A stretch of DNA of 27,608 nucleotides from Fimiplasma intestinipullorum. GTDB lineage: Bacteria > Bacillota_I > Bacilli_A > Erysipelotrichales > Coprobacillaceae. Position numbers and translations under genes: made by a program. The DNA is taken from the NCBI GenBank assembly GCA_018715065.1, contig DVMJ01000034.1, positions 1 to 27,608 on the forward strand. Reading direction: 5' to 3'. Numbering within the stretch: position 1 is the stretch's first letter; the number at the start of each line of letters is the position of its first letter. Below, one piece after another: positions 14,373-24,199 of this stretch. Below the pieces are notes generated by a model. It was not told the DNA's origin. It worked only from the letters and a program-made list of their open reading frames with translations, and did no database searches.

Positions 14373-15854
14373 ATGAAAATGATGTATGATCAGGAAGAAG
14401 TACGGCGTCAGCGCCAGAAACAAAATGAACCGGAAACAAAACCAGATAAGGGGAAGATCCCACCCAAGGCAAAGCTGGTTTTGATGATGGTGGCAATACT
14501 TGTCGTGGGGGTAACGGCAGGTTATTTTATGCATGGAAATCTTTCTGGCAGCAATGCTTTAGACAATGGGGAACTGTCGCGCTTTAAAAGCGTGTATGAG
14601 ACCATAGAGAGTCAATGGGTCAATACGACGGATAATCCGGATCTGGATTTGGAAACGGCAGCGATTGAAGGATTCCTGAATAATCTGGGGGATCCGCATA
14701 CGAATTATTTTACGATTGAAGGTGCTCAAGCCTTTACGGATTCCATGTCTGGCAGTTATGCCGGCATCGGGGTCGCTTATCGGCCACTGTCTTCAGGCGC
14801 TTTGGTGACAGAAGTTTATGGAGAGTCGCCATCCGCAGGTATTTTGGAGATGGGCGACATCATTGTGGCGGCTGAAGGCCATTCTTTAGAAGGTTTGACA
14901 AGTGAAGAAATGGCGAATCTGATCCGTGGCGAGGCGGGAACAGAGATCACTTTAACGATCAAACGTGACGGCAAGACCATGGATGTGGTCATCACAAGGC
15001 AGAATTTAGATTCTTCAGTTTCTTACTCTGTCGATGAAGTCGATGGGGTCACCTTCGGCTATATGAAGATCACGACTTTTGGAGATACGACGGCTGAAAC
15101 GGTGAAGGAAGGACTGGAATCATTTAAGAATCAGGGCATTGAACAGATCGTGCTTGATTTGCGCAGCAATGGCGGCGGTTATCTGACAGCGGTCCGGGAT
15201 ATGTTGAGTTATTTTATCCCTGAAGGTGAATTGTTGTTCACATTGGAGGAAAAGAGCGGGCCGGCGCTGGAATATACATCTGATGATAGCGAGAAATATA
15301 CGTTTAGAGCTGGATATGTGCTAGTGGATAGTCAGACCGCCTCTGCTTCGGAAGTCATGGCTGGCTGTTTACAGCAGAAGCTAGGCTACCAATTAGTGGG
15401 AACGACGACTTATGGCAAAGGCACGGCTCAGACCCAGCGCGTCTTAACCGATATGTCCTCTTATAAATATACGTATGCCAAATGGAATCTGCCGGATGGC
15501 ACGAATATCAATGGTGTCGGTCTGACACCGGATATTGCTGTTGAGAGTGCGCATCTTTACGATTTTATGACGTTTGAATTATCGTCACCTTTACAATATG
15601 ATAGTGTCAGCACAGAAGTGGCATATATGCAAATGATGCTCAATACGATCGGATATGATTGTGGACGTGAGGACGGCTATTTCAGTCAGGAAACAGAGAC
15701 TGCTCTTCGTCAGTTTGAGAGTGATCAGGGGCTGAGTGTGGATGGCGCGTTTAGTCAGGAGGATAATGAGATCTTACAGGCCGCCCTTGTGTTATATTTA
15801 AACAATAAAAATAACGATGTCGTTTATCAGACGGCAGTTGAGGAGATGAAATAA
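14373..15854 (+). CDS. S41 C-terminal processing peptidase (CtpA/CtpB-like)
   Basis: This 493-residue membrane-anchored protease acts outside the cell. A charged cytoplasmic N-terminus precedes one membrane helix (about 31-50). A PDZ domain (about 115-190, GIGVAYRPLSSGALVTEVYG) recognises substrate C-termini. The S41 domain (about 210-395) has the Ser-Lys-Gln site: S324 in TASASE, K349 in YGKGTAQ and Q353. The 25-residue Ser-Lys and 4-residue Lys-Gln spacings match CtpB and Tsp. A C-terminal peptidoglycan-binding domain (about 410-475, DSVSTEVAYMQMMLNTIGYD) should hold it at the wall. The ATG six bases downstream of the chosen start is equally possible. It is three bases before uvrB; the same neighbourhood exists in Bacillus, where ctpB lies beside ftsEX. 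Confidence 0.9.
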   Translation: MKMMYDQEEVRRQRQKQNEPETKPDKGKIPPKAKLVLMMVAILVVGVTAGYFMHGNLSGSNALDNGELSRFKSVYETIESQWVNTTDNPDLDLETAAIEGFLNNLGDPHTNYFTIEGAQAFTDSMSGSYAGIGVAYRPLSSGALVTEVYGESPSAGILEMGDIIVAAEGHSLEGLTSEEMANLIRGEAGTEITLTIKRDGKTMDVVITRQNLDSSVSYSVDEVDGVTFGYMKITTFGDTTAETVKEGLESFKNQGIEQIVLDLRSNGGGYLTAVRDMLSYFIPEGELLFTLEEKSGPALEYTSDDSEKYTFRAGYVLVDSQTASASEVMAGCLQQKLGYQLVGTTTYGKGTAQTQRVLTDMSSYKYTYAKWNLPDGTNINGVGLTPDIAVESAHLYDFMTFELSSPLQYDSVSTEVAYMQMMLNTIGYDCGREDGYFSQETETALRQFESDQGLSVDGAFSQEDNEILQAALVLYLNNKNNDVVYQTAVEEMK

Positions 15855-15857
15855 TAT

Positions 15858-17828
15858 ATGGCACTGTTTGAACTCGTGTCTAAGTATCAGCCGACTGGTG
15901 ATCAGCCAGCCGCTATTGAAAAGCTGGTTTCGGGACTGAAAGAAGGCAAAAAGGAGCAGGTATTACTGGGGGGCACGGGGACCGGAAAAACATTTACGGT
16001 CTCCAATGTCATTGCCCGCATGGATCGTCCAACGCTTGTGCTTTCGCATAATAAGACCCTGGCCGGTCAGCTCTATTCGGAGCTGAAAGAGTTTTTCCCC
16101 CATAACCGGGTGGAATATTTTGTTTCCAACTTCGATTTTTACCAGCCAGAGGCCTATATTCCAGGCAGTGATACTTATATTGATAAATCAACCAAGACCA
16201 ATTATGAAATTGAAATGCTGCGCAGTTCGGCCATGAATTCCCTTTTAGAAAGACGGGATACCATTGTCGTTGCCTCGGTGGCTTCGATTTACGGCTTAGG
16301 TAATCCGGATGCTTATCGAGACATGATCTTTGCGGTCAGGGTCGGTCAGATGATCGATCGGCGTGAATTACTGAATTTCTTAGTCGACCGTCAATATCAT
16401 CGCAATGATCTTGAACAGACCAAAGGAACCTTTCGCGTGCGCGGCGATGTGATTGAGATCGTTCCCGGACATACGGATAGCTATGTGATCCGGATCGAAT
16501 TATTTGGAGATGAGGTCGACCGCATTACAGAAGTTGATCCGCTCAATGGGCATGTGATGAATGCTTATAGCCAATATACGATCTACCCGGCAACCGGCTA
16601 TGTCACGACTAAGGAACAGATGAACCGGGCAGCGGACAGTATCGAAGAAGAACTCAAAGACCGTCTGGAATTTTTCCAGAATGAAAATAAGCTGGTCGAG
16701 TATCAGCGCCTGGATCAAAGAACGCGCCATGATGTCGAGATGTTAAGAGAGGTCGGGATCTGTCCTGGAATTGAGAACTACTCCCGCCATATCGATGGCC
16801 GTCAGCCTGGACAAAGACCTTATACATTGATGGACTATTTCCCTAAAGATTTTCTGATGATCGTGGACGAATCTCACGTCATGCTGCCGCAGGTACGAGG
16901 GATGTATAATGGTGACCGTTCGCGTAAGGAGACCCTTGTCGAATATGGTTTCCGTTTGCCTAGTGCGCTGGATAACCGACCTTTACAATTTGATGAATTC
17001 GAGAAGATCATCAACCAGGTCATCTATGTTTCAGCGACACCGGGAGATTATGAATTAGAGCATGTGCATCATCAGGTTACGGAACAGATCATTCGTCCGA
17101 CCGGCTTACTGGATCCATTGATCGAAGTGCGTCCGACCAAAGGACAAATTGATGATCTGATGGATGAAATTGCAAAACGTCGGGAGAAGAATGAGCGTGT
17201 TTTGATCACGACCCTGACGATCCGTATGGCGGAGGATCTTTCCGGCTATCTTCAGGAGATGGGGGTCAAGGTGGCTTATCTGCATGCTCAAACGAAAACA
17301 TTGGAAAGAACTGAGATCCTGCGTGATCTGCGTTTGGGTAAGTATGATGTGCTGGTCGGCATCAACTTGCTTCGTGAGGGACTGGATCTGCCTGAGGTCT
17401 CACTGGTAGCCATCTTAGATGCAGATAAGGAAGGGTTCCTGCGTAATTATCGTTCGCTTATTCAGACGATTGGGCGTGCCGCGCGTAATGCTGAAGGTCA
17501 CGTGATCATGTACGCCGATAAGATCACCGATTCGATGCAGCAGGCTATCGATGAAACAAGTCGTCGTCGCAAGATTCAGGATGCCTACAACAAGGAACAT
17601 GGCATCGTTCCACAGACGATCAAAAAAGAAATTCGGGAAGCCATTCACGGCAAGGAGACTTTGGATGCGGCCAGCGACATTGTGAAAAAAGGCAAAAAGG
17701 CCGGCAAGAAAGCGACCAAACAATTGGTGGAACAGCTGGAAAAAGAAATGCGCGAAGCCGCCAAGGTGCTGGATTTCGAACGCGCCATGGAATTAAGAGA
17801 TATGATTATCGAACTGAGAGGAGAATAA
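15858..17828 (+). CDS. uvrB: Excinuclease ABC subunit B
   Basis: UvrB is the helicase-like damage-verification subunit of nucleotide excision repair. The 656-residue length is standard. Walker A GGTGTGKT is at 38-45; the damage-probing beta-hairpin region YQPEAYIPGSDTYIDK follows near 95-110; the DESH box is in IVDESHV; helicase motif VI is in QTIGRAARN. The UVR domain at the C-terminus (residues about 617-653, EKEMREAAKVLDFERAMELR) contacts UvrC. A GAGGAG inside the preceding gene serves as ribosome site. uvrA is not directly next to it: the cca gene lies between. Confidence 0.97.
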   Translation: MALFELVSKYQPTGDQPAAIEKLVSGLKEGKKEQVLLGGTGTGKTFTVSNVIARMDRPTLVLSHNKTLAGQLYSELKEFFPHNRVEYFVSNFDFYQPEAYIPGSDTYIDKSTKTNYEIEMLRSSAMNSLLERRDTIVVASVASIYGLGNPDAYRDMIFAVRVGQMIDRRELLNFLVDRQYHRNDLEQTKGTFRVRGDVIEIVPGHTDSYVIRIELFGDEVDRITEVDPLNGHVMNAYSQYTIYPATGYVTTKEQMNRAADSIEEELKDRLEFFQNENKLVEYQRLDQRTRHDVEMLREVGICPGIENYSRHIDGRQPGQRPYTLMDYFPKDFLMIVDESHVMLPQVRGMYNGDRSRKETLVEYGFRLPSALDNRPLQFDEFEKIINQVIYVSATPGDYELEHVHHQVTEQIIRPTGLLDPLIEVRPTKGQIDDLMDEIAKRREKNERVLITTLTIRMAEDLSGYLQEMGVKVAYLHAQTKTLERTEILRDLRLGKYDVLVGINLLREGLDLPEVSLVAILDADKEGFLRNYRSLIQTIGRAARNAEGHVIMYADKITDSMQQAIDETSRRRKIQDAYNKEHGIVPQTIKKEIREAIHGKETLDAASDIVKKGKKAGKKATKQLVEQLEKEMREAAKVLDFERAMELRDMIIELRGE

Positions 17829-17829
17829 C

Positions 17830-19197
17830 ATGGAGCTAATGGAACAATGTTCCCCTCTTCTTCAGAGAGTGTTGACATACCTGCATGACAAAAAGGCGAA
17901 GGTCTATCTCGTAGGTGGTTGTGTGCGCGACCACCTTTTAGGTATTCGTCCTAAAGACTTTGATATTGAGGTATATGGGATGAGGGAAGCAGATCTCTTT
18001 GCAGCCTTAAAACAATTTGGAGAGTGTGATCTGGTGGGCAAGCAGTTTGGCATCTATAAACTTTTCAAACTGCCGGAAGCTGATTTTGCCTTGCCGCGTA
18101 GAGAAGTCCTGATCGGTTCGAAGCATCGTGATTTTGCCATCGAGGTCGATCCCTGGCTGTCTGAAAAAGAAGCCTGTCGCCGACGTGATTTTACCATGAA
18201 CGCGATCCTGTATGATCCGTTTACTAAAAGTTATGTGGATCCTTATGATGGCAGAAAAGACATTCAGGCGGGCATCATCCGGGCGGTCGATCCGCATACC
18301 TTTAGTGAGGATCCTTTGCGGGTCTACCGGTTAGCCCAGTTTACTGCACGAACCGGCTTTAAGGTGGAGGAAGCCACGCGCCGGCTCTGTAGCCAGATCG
18401 TGGCAGATGGCCGTTTAAAAAGCCTGAGCAAGGAAAGAATAAGAGAGGAGTATACGAAACTGATGCTCGCCAAAAAACCGAGTTTGGGGCTCGTTTTGAT
18501 GCAGGAAGTCGGCATGCTGCATCCGCTTTTGGAAGCTTTGATCCACACGCATCAGCGGCCGGATTATCATCCGGAAGGCTCAGCCTGGATCCATACCCTT
18601 TTAGTGGTCGATGAAGCCAGCCAGGTCAAGCATCTCACCAGCAACCCCTTAGGCTTTATGCTCAGTGCCTTATTGCATGATGTGGGCAAACCGGAGACAA
18701 CGGATGACTTTGGTCACGCGATCGGCCATGAAGTGATCGGTGAGAAACGGGCCAGACAGTTTATGCGCGCGATCTATGGTCAAAAGAAACTGGAAAATTA
18801 TGTGGCGATGAATGTTTACTGTCATTTAAAACTGATGGTTTATGCAACCAGTTCTATCCGCGATAAAACTTATTTGAAATTCCTGGCCTTAATCAATGGA
18901 AAAACGACCTTAAATGATTTATACTATTTGACGATGTGTGATGCACGAGGCTGTCAGACGGATGTACAGCATTCACTGCAGGCTCTCGATCGCTTCATGC
19001 ATGACTATCCTTCCAGGCTTGGCTCAACGGCTCCACAGCCACTTGTCAATGGCAGTGATGTTATGGCATTAGGCGTCCAGCCAGGTCCTCAAGTGAAAGC
19101 ATTACTGCAGGAGGCCTATGACCTGCAGCTTGGGGGTCATCAGCGGTCAGGCATATTAAAGGTATTAAAAAGGAGGTTGGAGGATGGAACAGAATGA
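17830..19197 (+). CDS. cca: CCA tRNA nucleotidyltransferase, HD-domain type
   Basis: This enzyme adds or repairs the CCA end of tRNAs using CTP and ATP. The 455-residue protein has the class II nucleotidyltransferase head (GGCVRD, residues 29-34; metal aspartates D43 and D45 in DFD), the ERxREE motif in KERIREEYTKL, RRDFTMNAI and EDPLRVYRLAQF, all family features. A C-terminal HD domain has H255 and the HD pair H283-D284, as in Escherichia coli-type enzymes that carry phosphohydrolase activity. Paralogous poly(A) polymerase cannot be excluded by eye. It starts one base after the uvrB stop, and its last 14 bp overlap uvrA. Confidence 0.9.
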   Translation: MELMEQCSPLLQRVLTYLHDKKAKVYLVGGCVRDHLLGIRPKDFDIEVYGMREADLFAALKQFGECDLVGKQFGIYKLFKLPEADFALPRREVLIGSKHRDFAIEVDPWLSEKEACRRRDFTMNAILYDPFTKSYVDPYDGRKDIQAGIIRAVDPHTFSEDPLRVYRLAQFTARTGFKVEEATRRLCSQIVADGRLKSLSKERIREEYTKLMLAKKPSLGLVLMQEVGMLHPLLEALIHTHQRPDYHPEGSAWIHTLLVVDEASQVKHLTSNPLGFMLSALLHDVGKPETTDDFGHAIGHEVIGEKRARQFMRAIYGQKKLENYVAMNVYCHLKLMVYATSSIRDKTYLKFLALINGKTTLNDLYYLTMCDARGCQTDVQHSLQALDRFMHDYPSRLGSTAPQPLVNGSDVMALGVQPGPQVKALLQEAYDLQLGGHQRSGILKVLKRRLEDGTE

Positions 19198-22018
19198 AAT
19201 TATCATCAAAGGGGCACGCGTGAATAATTTAAAAAATATCGATCTTAAGATTCCCCGTGGAAAGCTCGTCATCATGACCGGCCTTTCCGGTTCAGGAAAG
19301 ACGTCGTTGGCTTTTGACACGATCTATGCCGAAGGTCAACGGCGTTATGTGGAGTCTTTAAGTTCCTATGCACGTCAGTTTTTAGGTGGGGTAGAAAAAC
19401 CGGATGTCGATCGGATCGACGGTTTATCTCCGGCCATCGCGATTGATCAGAAGACCACCAGCAACAACCCACGCTCTACGGTGGGAACGGTGACGGAAAT
19501 CTATGATTATTTACGTTTACTTTATGCCCGCGTAGGTGTGGCTTACTGTCCGGAGCATCATATACCGATTCAGTCTCAAACGATCAAGCAGATGTGTGAT
19601 GCGATCGATGAATATGAAGAAGGTGCACGTCTGCAGATCTTGGCACCGATCGTTAAAAATAAAAAAGGCACACATAAGGATCTTTTCGCCAGTCTGCAAA
19701 AAGATGGTTATGTGCGTGTCAGAGTGGATGGCGAGGTCCATCTGCTGGAAGAAGAACTGACTTTGGATAAAAATAAACGGCATACCATTGAGGTAGTGGT
19801 CGATCGGATCATCAAGCGAGATGATTATCGCAGCCGTTTAGCGGACTCCTTAGAGGCAAGCTGTAAGCTGGCCGATGGGGAGGTGGTCGTGCAGAATCTG
19901 GCAACGCAGGAAGAGCAGCTGTTCAGTCAGAATCATGCCTGTCGGATCTGTGGCTTCTCGGTACCTAAATTAGAACCGCGTCTTTTCTCATTCAACTCAC
20001 CACTGGGGGCATGTCCGACCTGTAATGGGCTGGGGATTACCAATGAGGTAGATATTGATCTATTGATCCCTGATATGAACCTGAGCATTAATCAGGGCGG
20101 GATCCGCTTCTTTAAGACATCCGTGGGAACGGATCGTATCGAGTGGCAGCGTTTCTTAAAGCTTTGTGAAGCTTATCATATTGACTTGGATAAGCCGCTC
20201 AAGGATTTCACTAAAAAAGAGATGCAGGTCATCTTGATCGGTTCCGATCGCCCGATCAGCTACGAGATCGTCTCTAGCTCCGGCAATGTCAGCAAAACGA
20301 CCCGTCCGATCGAAGGGGTCAAGACCCTGATCGAGCGTCGCTATATGGAAACCAGTTCGAACTGGTCGAAAGAATGGTATGCTTCTTTCATGCGCGAACA
20401 TACATGTCCGACCTGTCAGGGTAAGCGTTTAAACAACCAGGTGCTCTGTGTGGAAGTGGGCGGCTTAAATATTGCTCAGCTGACCGATCTCTCCATCGAT
20501 GATGCGATCGTCTTTTTTAACGAGCTCAAGCTGACGGAGACACAGCAGCAGATTGCCGAACTGATTCTTAAAGAAATTCGTGATCGTCTCGGATTCTTAC
20601 AAAATGTAGGCTTAGGTTATCTGACCCTTTCACGTAAGGCCGGTGGACTGTCCGGTGGAGAGGCGCAGCGTATTCGTCTGGCAACCCAGATTGGCTCCCA
20701 CCTGACGGGGGTCCTCTATGTTCTGGATGAACCGTCAATCGGTTTACATCAGCGTGATAATGATAAGCTGATCCAGACCCTGAAATCGATTCGTGATCTG
20801 GGCAACAGTGTGCTTGTTGTTGAACATGATGAAGATACCATGCGTGCTTCAGACTATATTGTGGATATTGGTCCGGGAGCCGGTGTCCATGGTGGGCAAG
20901 TTGTCGCGCAGGGTACTCCTGAAGAAGTCGCTCAAGATGAACATTCCATTACCGGACAGTATTTATCCGGACGTAAACATATTCCGGTGCCTGCCAGTCG
21001 CCGTAAAGGCAATGGTCTGTTTTTGGAAGTACGCGGCGCGAAGGAACACAATCTCAAAAACATCAACGTGAAGATCCCGCTGGGTACACTGACCATCGTG
21101 ACTGGTGTTTCGGGAAGCGGTAAATCCACCCTTGTGAATGAGATCCTCTATAAAGCCATCGCCAAAGAGGTTTATCATTCTAAGGAAAACCCTGGATTAC
21201 ATAAAGAAATTCGCGGACTGGAAAATATTGATAAGGTCGTTCATGTTTCACAGGATCCGATTGGTCGTACACCACGTTCTAATCCGGCGACCTATACGGG
21301 TGTCTTCGATGATATTCGTGATTTATTTGCCTCTACGAAAGAAGCGAAGATTCGTGGCTATGACAAAGGGCGTTTCTCGTTCAACGTCAAAGGCGGGCGC
21401 TGCGAAGCATGTCAGGGTGATGGGGTCAAGCGCATCTCCATGCATTTCCTGCCCGATGTGTTTGTTCCTTGTGAGGAATGCCATGGGCGTCGGTATAACG
21501 AGGAGACCTTACAGGTTACCTATAAAGGCAAAAATATTTATGATGTGCTGGAAATGACGGTCGAAGAATCCCTCGGGTTTTTTGAAAATCTGCCTCGTAT
21601 CTATAATAAGGTCAAGACCATCTATGACGTTGGCCTTGGCTATGTCAAGCTCGGTCAGAGTGCGACGACCTTATCAGGCGGTGAGGCGCAGCGTGTCAAG
21701 CTAGCCAGTGAATTACAGAAAAAAGCGACAGGGAAGACAGTTTATATTTTGGATGAACCAACAACGGGCCTGCATACGCATGATGTCGCCACTTTGATCA
21801 AGGTACTGCAGCGCATTGTGGATAATGGAGACACTGTTCTAGTCATCGAGCATAACCTGGATATGATCAAAGTCGCTGATTACATCATCGATCTGGGTCC
21901 AGAAGGCGGCGATGGTGGTGGGCAGATCGTTGTGGCTGGAACGCCTGAAAAAGTAGCCAAGAATGAAAAGAGCTATACAGGCCAGTTCTTAAAGAAGATC
22001 TTAGCCGATGCACATTAA
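19184..22018 (+). CDS. uvrA: Excinuclease ABC subunit A
   Basis: UvrA is the damage-sensing ATPase that loads UvrB. At 944 residues it has the standard duplicated ABC layout: Walker A GLSGSGKT at 33-40 and a second, GVSGSGKS, near 643; LSGGEAQR signatures in both halves; and zinc-finger CxxC pairs in the first half (CRICG, CPTCN) and second half (CEACQ, CEECH). CPTCQ near 408 is a further CxxC. The ribosome site AAGGAGG lies inside the 3' end of cca, consistent with coupling, and the gene overlaps the next by 11 bp. Confidence 0.97.
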   Translation: MEQNEIIIKGARVNNLKNIDLKIPRGKLVIMTGLSGSGKTSLAFDTIYAEGQRRYVESLSSYARQFLGGVEKPDVDRIDGLSPAIAIDQKTTSNNPRSTVGTVTEIYDYLRLLYARVGVAYCPEHHIPIQSQTIKQMCDAIDEYEEGARLQILAPIVKNKKGTHKDLFASLQKDGYVRVRVDGEVHLLEEELTLDKNKRHTIEVVVDRIIKRDDYRSRLADSLEASCKLADGEVVVQNLATQEEQLFSQNHACRICGFSVPKLEPRLFSFNSPLGACPTCNGLGITNEVDIDLLIPDMNLSINQGGIRFFKTSVGTDRIEWQRFLKLCEAYHIDLDKPLKDFTKKEMQVILIGSDRPISYEIVSSSGNVSKTTRPIEGVKTLIERRYMETSSNWSKEWYASFMREHTCPTCQGKRLNNQVLCVEVGGLNIAQLTDLSIDDAIVFFNELKLTETQQQIAELILKEIRDRLGFLQNVGLGYLTLSRKAGGLSGGEAQRIRLATQIGSHLTGVLYVLDEPSIGLHQRDNDKLIQTLKSIRDLGNSVLVVEHDEDTMRASDYIVDIGPGAGVHGGQVVAQGTPEEVAQDEHSITGQYLSGRKHIPVPASRRKGNGLFLEVRGAKEHNLKNINVKIPLGTLTIVTGVSGSGKSTLVNEILYKAIAKEVYHSKENPGLHKEIRGLENIDKVVHVSQDPIGRTPRSNPATYTGVFDDIRDLFASTKEAKIRGYDKGRFSFNVKGGRCEACQGDGVKRISMHFLPDVFVPCEECHGRRYNEETLQVTYKGKNIYDVLEMTVEESLGFFENLPRIYNKVKTIYDVGLGYVKLGQSATTLSGGEAQRVKLASELQKKATGKTVYILDEPTTGLHTHDVATLIKVLQRIVDNGDTVLVIEHNLDMIKVADYIIDLGPEGGDGGGQIVVAGTPEKVAKNEKSYTGQFLKKILADAH

Positions 22019-22406
22019 AGTGTATACACCTGGTGAGTTGTGGATTCGCTTCGTGGCTATCTTTGCCAGTCTTTTGGCTCTGTGGCTGGTCAAATTTGGC
22101 CTGGTGGATGCCTCGCTACCACTCATATTTGCCTTTAGCGGTGTTTATAGTTTGATTTTTTCCATCTTTATGTTCATTTACGCCATAATTATGGTAAAAT
22201 TCTTACAGGATCAAAAAATGACTCTGCCTGTGCTGCTCAGTTTGGCAGTTATCAGGTATTTCGTGATGTTTAGTCTTTTTGAAGGACTGACACATGTCTT
22301 CAGGACGATGGTCTTTTCGTCCTGGTGGATGCACCCGGTGGTCTTTGTCATCGTCGAAGCAGTCGCCGGGATTGCGCTTCAATTGAATCCGAAGAAAGGA
22401 GAATAG
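22008..22406 (+). CDS. Small four-helix membrane protein of unknown function
   Basis: The 132-residue protein is almost entirely hydrophobic, with helices near 11-30, 37-64, 70-92 and 100-124, a short basic C-terminus (NPKKGE), and charged loops. I recognise no family. It overlaps uvrA by 11 bp and ends four bases before hprK, so it is co-transcribed with both. No good ribosome site precedes the ATG at 22008, which suggests translation coupled to uvrA; a GTG at 22020 is an alternative start. Confidence 0.62.
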   Translation: MHIKVYTPGELWIRFVAIFASLLALWLVKFGLVDASLPLIFAFSGVYSLIFSIFMFIYAIIMVKFLQDQKMTLPVLLSLAVIRYFVMFSLFEGLTHVFRTMVFSSWWMHPVVFVIVEAVAGIALQLNPKKGE

Positions 22407-22410
22407 GAAT

Positions 22411-23355
22411 ATGCCTCAAAAAAAGGTGACGGTGGCAGATCTGGTCAAGCAGTTTGAATTTAAACAGGTGGCAGGTAACAAAGCCAGTCTGCAAAGACCT
22501 GTAGAAATTGCGGAAATGAGCCGTCCTGGATTCGAACTGGCCGGATTCTTCCAGCACAGTGATTTTCGCCGAATCGTCGTCTTCGGTGAAAAAGAGATGG
22601 CTTTTATCGATCAGTTGGATAAAGCCACGCAAAAAGAGCGTTTTGATCGCCTGACAAGCGATGAGACACCAGCAATCATTATATGCAAGAACTACAAATG
22701 TCCAACCATTTTAAAAAGAATTGCTAAGGAGAAAAATTTTCCTATTCTGTTAACACCTCGTGCGACAGGAAGAATGTCAATTGCACTTTCGAGTTATCTG
22801 GATGAATTGTTGGCACCAATTGTTCAGATGCACGGGGTCTTTATGAATATTTATGGAAAAGGTGTCATCATCAAAGGCGATAGCGGGATAGGTAAGAGCG
22901 AGATTGCACTTGAATTGATCAAACGCGGTCATATTCTGATTGCGGATGACTGCATTGAGCTTTACCGTATGGGTGAAAATCTTTTAGGGAAAGCACCGGC
23001 TGTTTTATATAATCTCTTAGAAATTAGAGGAATTGGGGTCATCAATGTAGAGAAAATGTTCGGCATCAGTTCTACACTGGAAAAAGATACCGTTGATTAC
23101 GTCATTCAGCTGGAACGCTGGATCCCAAGCAAGGAATATACACGTATTGGCACAGAGGAAAATCCTTTATATGAAGAAGTTCTAGGGGCTAGAATTCCTA
23201 AGTCAGTCATCCCGGTTACGGGGGGCCGCAGCATGTCAGCGGTCATTGAGGCAGCGGTGATGAATATCCGCTTAAAAGATTCCGGTTATGATAGTTCTAA
23301 AGAGTTTGTGCAACGTATATTAAACAATATCAATCAAAACAAAGACAATGAATAG
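22411..23355 (+). CDS. hprK: HPr kinase/phosphorylase
   Basis: HprK phosphorylates Ser46 of HPr in response to glycolytic intermediates and reverses it with phosphate, setting carbon catabolite repression. The 314-residue length is usual. The C-terminal kinase domain shows the conserved MHGVF histidine region, Walker A GDSGIGKS (156-163), the acidic pair in ADDCIEL, and the family signature EIRGIGVINVEKMFG. The N-terminal regulatory domain covers about residues 1-130. AGAAAGGAG precedes the ATG. lgt follows 12 bp later, the hprK-lgt pair common in Bacillota. Confidence 0.96.
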   Translation: MPQKKVTVADLVKQFEFKQVAGNKASLQRPVEIAEMSRPGFELAGFFQHSDFRRIVVFGEKEMAFIDQLDKATQKERFDRLTSDETPAIIICKNYKCPTILKRIAKEKNFPILLTPRATGRMSIALSSYLDELLAPIVQMHGVFMNIYGKGVIIKGDSGIGKSEIALELIKRGHILIADDCIELYRMGENLLGKAPAVLYNLLEIRGIGVINVEKMFGISSTLEKDTVDYVIQLERWIPSKEYTRIGTEENPLYEEVLGARIPKSVIPVTGGRSMSAVIEAAVMNIRLKDSGYDSSKEFVQRILNNINQNKDNE

Positions 23356-23367
23356 GGGGGATGCAGG

Positions 23368-24180
23368 ATGGCTTTTTTTCCTGATCGTACAACCTTTGTG
23401 CAGATAGGCTCGTTATCGATTCAATGGTATGCGATCTTTATCGTCACAGGTGCGATCATTGCCTATCTGCTCAGTTTACGCAATTTTAAAAAAATGCACA
23501 TTGATAAAGAGATTCTGGAGGATTTCTTTATCAATGCGCTGCTTGTTGGTATTATTGGTGCTCGTATCTGGTATGTTATTTTCTCGTATAATGAGATCTA
23601 TGCCCACCGCGACTGGATCGATATGTTTAAGATCTGGGAAGGTGGTCTGGCCATTCAGGGCGGCGTGATCTTTGCCACCATTTATGGGGTCTACTATTTC
23701 AAAAAACATCACGTCGATATCTGGCGGGCGGCAGACTGCATCATGCCGAATCTTTTGGTTGCTCAGGCCATTGGCCGTTGGGGAAACTTTATGAACCAGG
23801 AGGCGCATGGCACACAGGTGGATCTGTCTTTCTTAGAAGGATGGCATCTGCCACAGTTTATCATTGATGGTATGGAAATCAACGGTCGTTATTATCATCC
23901 AACTTTCTTATATGAGTCGGTTGGCAATTTAATCGTGTTTGCCATCATCGTGTTGCTGGTGAGACGTTTTTATCACCGCCATGGAACTCTTTTCTTCAGT
24001 TATTTTATCGGTTATAGTATCGTCCGCTTCTTCGTTGAAGCCCTGCGAACCGATAGTCTCATGCTGGGAAGTTTACGGATGGCTCAAGTGACCAGCATTG
24101 CCTGTATCATCATTGGTATCGGTGGCTTGATCTATCTTCACTTCAAGGGGGAGAAGGTCACCTCAGAAACCCGGTTATAA
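23368..24180 (+). CDS. lgt: Prolipoprotein diacylglyceryl transferase
   Basis: Lgt transfers diacylglycerol from phosphatidylglycerol to the lipobox cysteine of prelipoproteins, the first step of lipoprotein maturation, and so uses a lipid made through the pgsA step. The 270-residue protein has about seven membrane helices and the Lgt signature GRWGNFMNQE (136-145), with HPTFLYES and RFFVEALRTD near the C-terminus also typical. At the position of the conserved His103 of the E. coli enzyme the loop reads GGLAIQGG, with Q97 instead. A strong terminator follows directly. Confidence 0.95.
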   Translation: MAFFPDRTTFVQIGSLSIQWYAIFIVTGAIIAYLLSLRNFKKMHIDKEILEDFFINALLVGIIGARIWYVIFSYNEIYAHRDWIDMFKIWEGGLAIQGGVIFATIYGVYYFKKHHVDIWRAADCIMPNLLVAQAIGRWGNFMNQEAHGTQVDLSFLEGWHLPQFIIDGMEINGRYYHPTFLYESVGNLIVFAIIVLLVRRFYHRHGTLFFSYFIGYSIVRFFVEALRTDSLMLGSLRMAQVTSIACIIIGIGGLIYLHFKGEKVTSETRL

Positions 24181-24199
24181 GCTGCGATGCAGCTTTTTT
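24179..24199 (+). terminator. Terminator after lgt
   Basis: AAGCTGC (24179-24185) pairs with GCAGCTT (24189-24195) around GAT; T-run at 24194-24199. It overlaps the stop codon and closes the housekeeping run. Confidence 0.85.
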
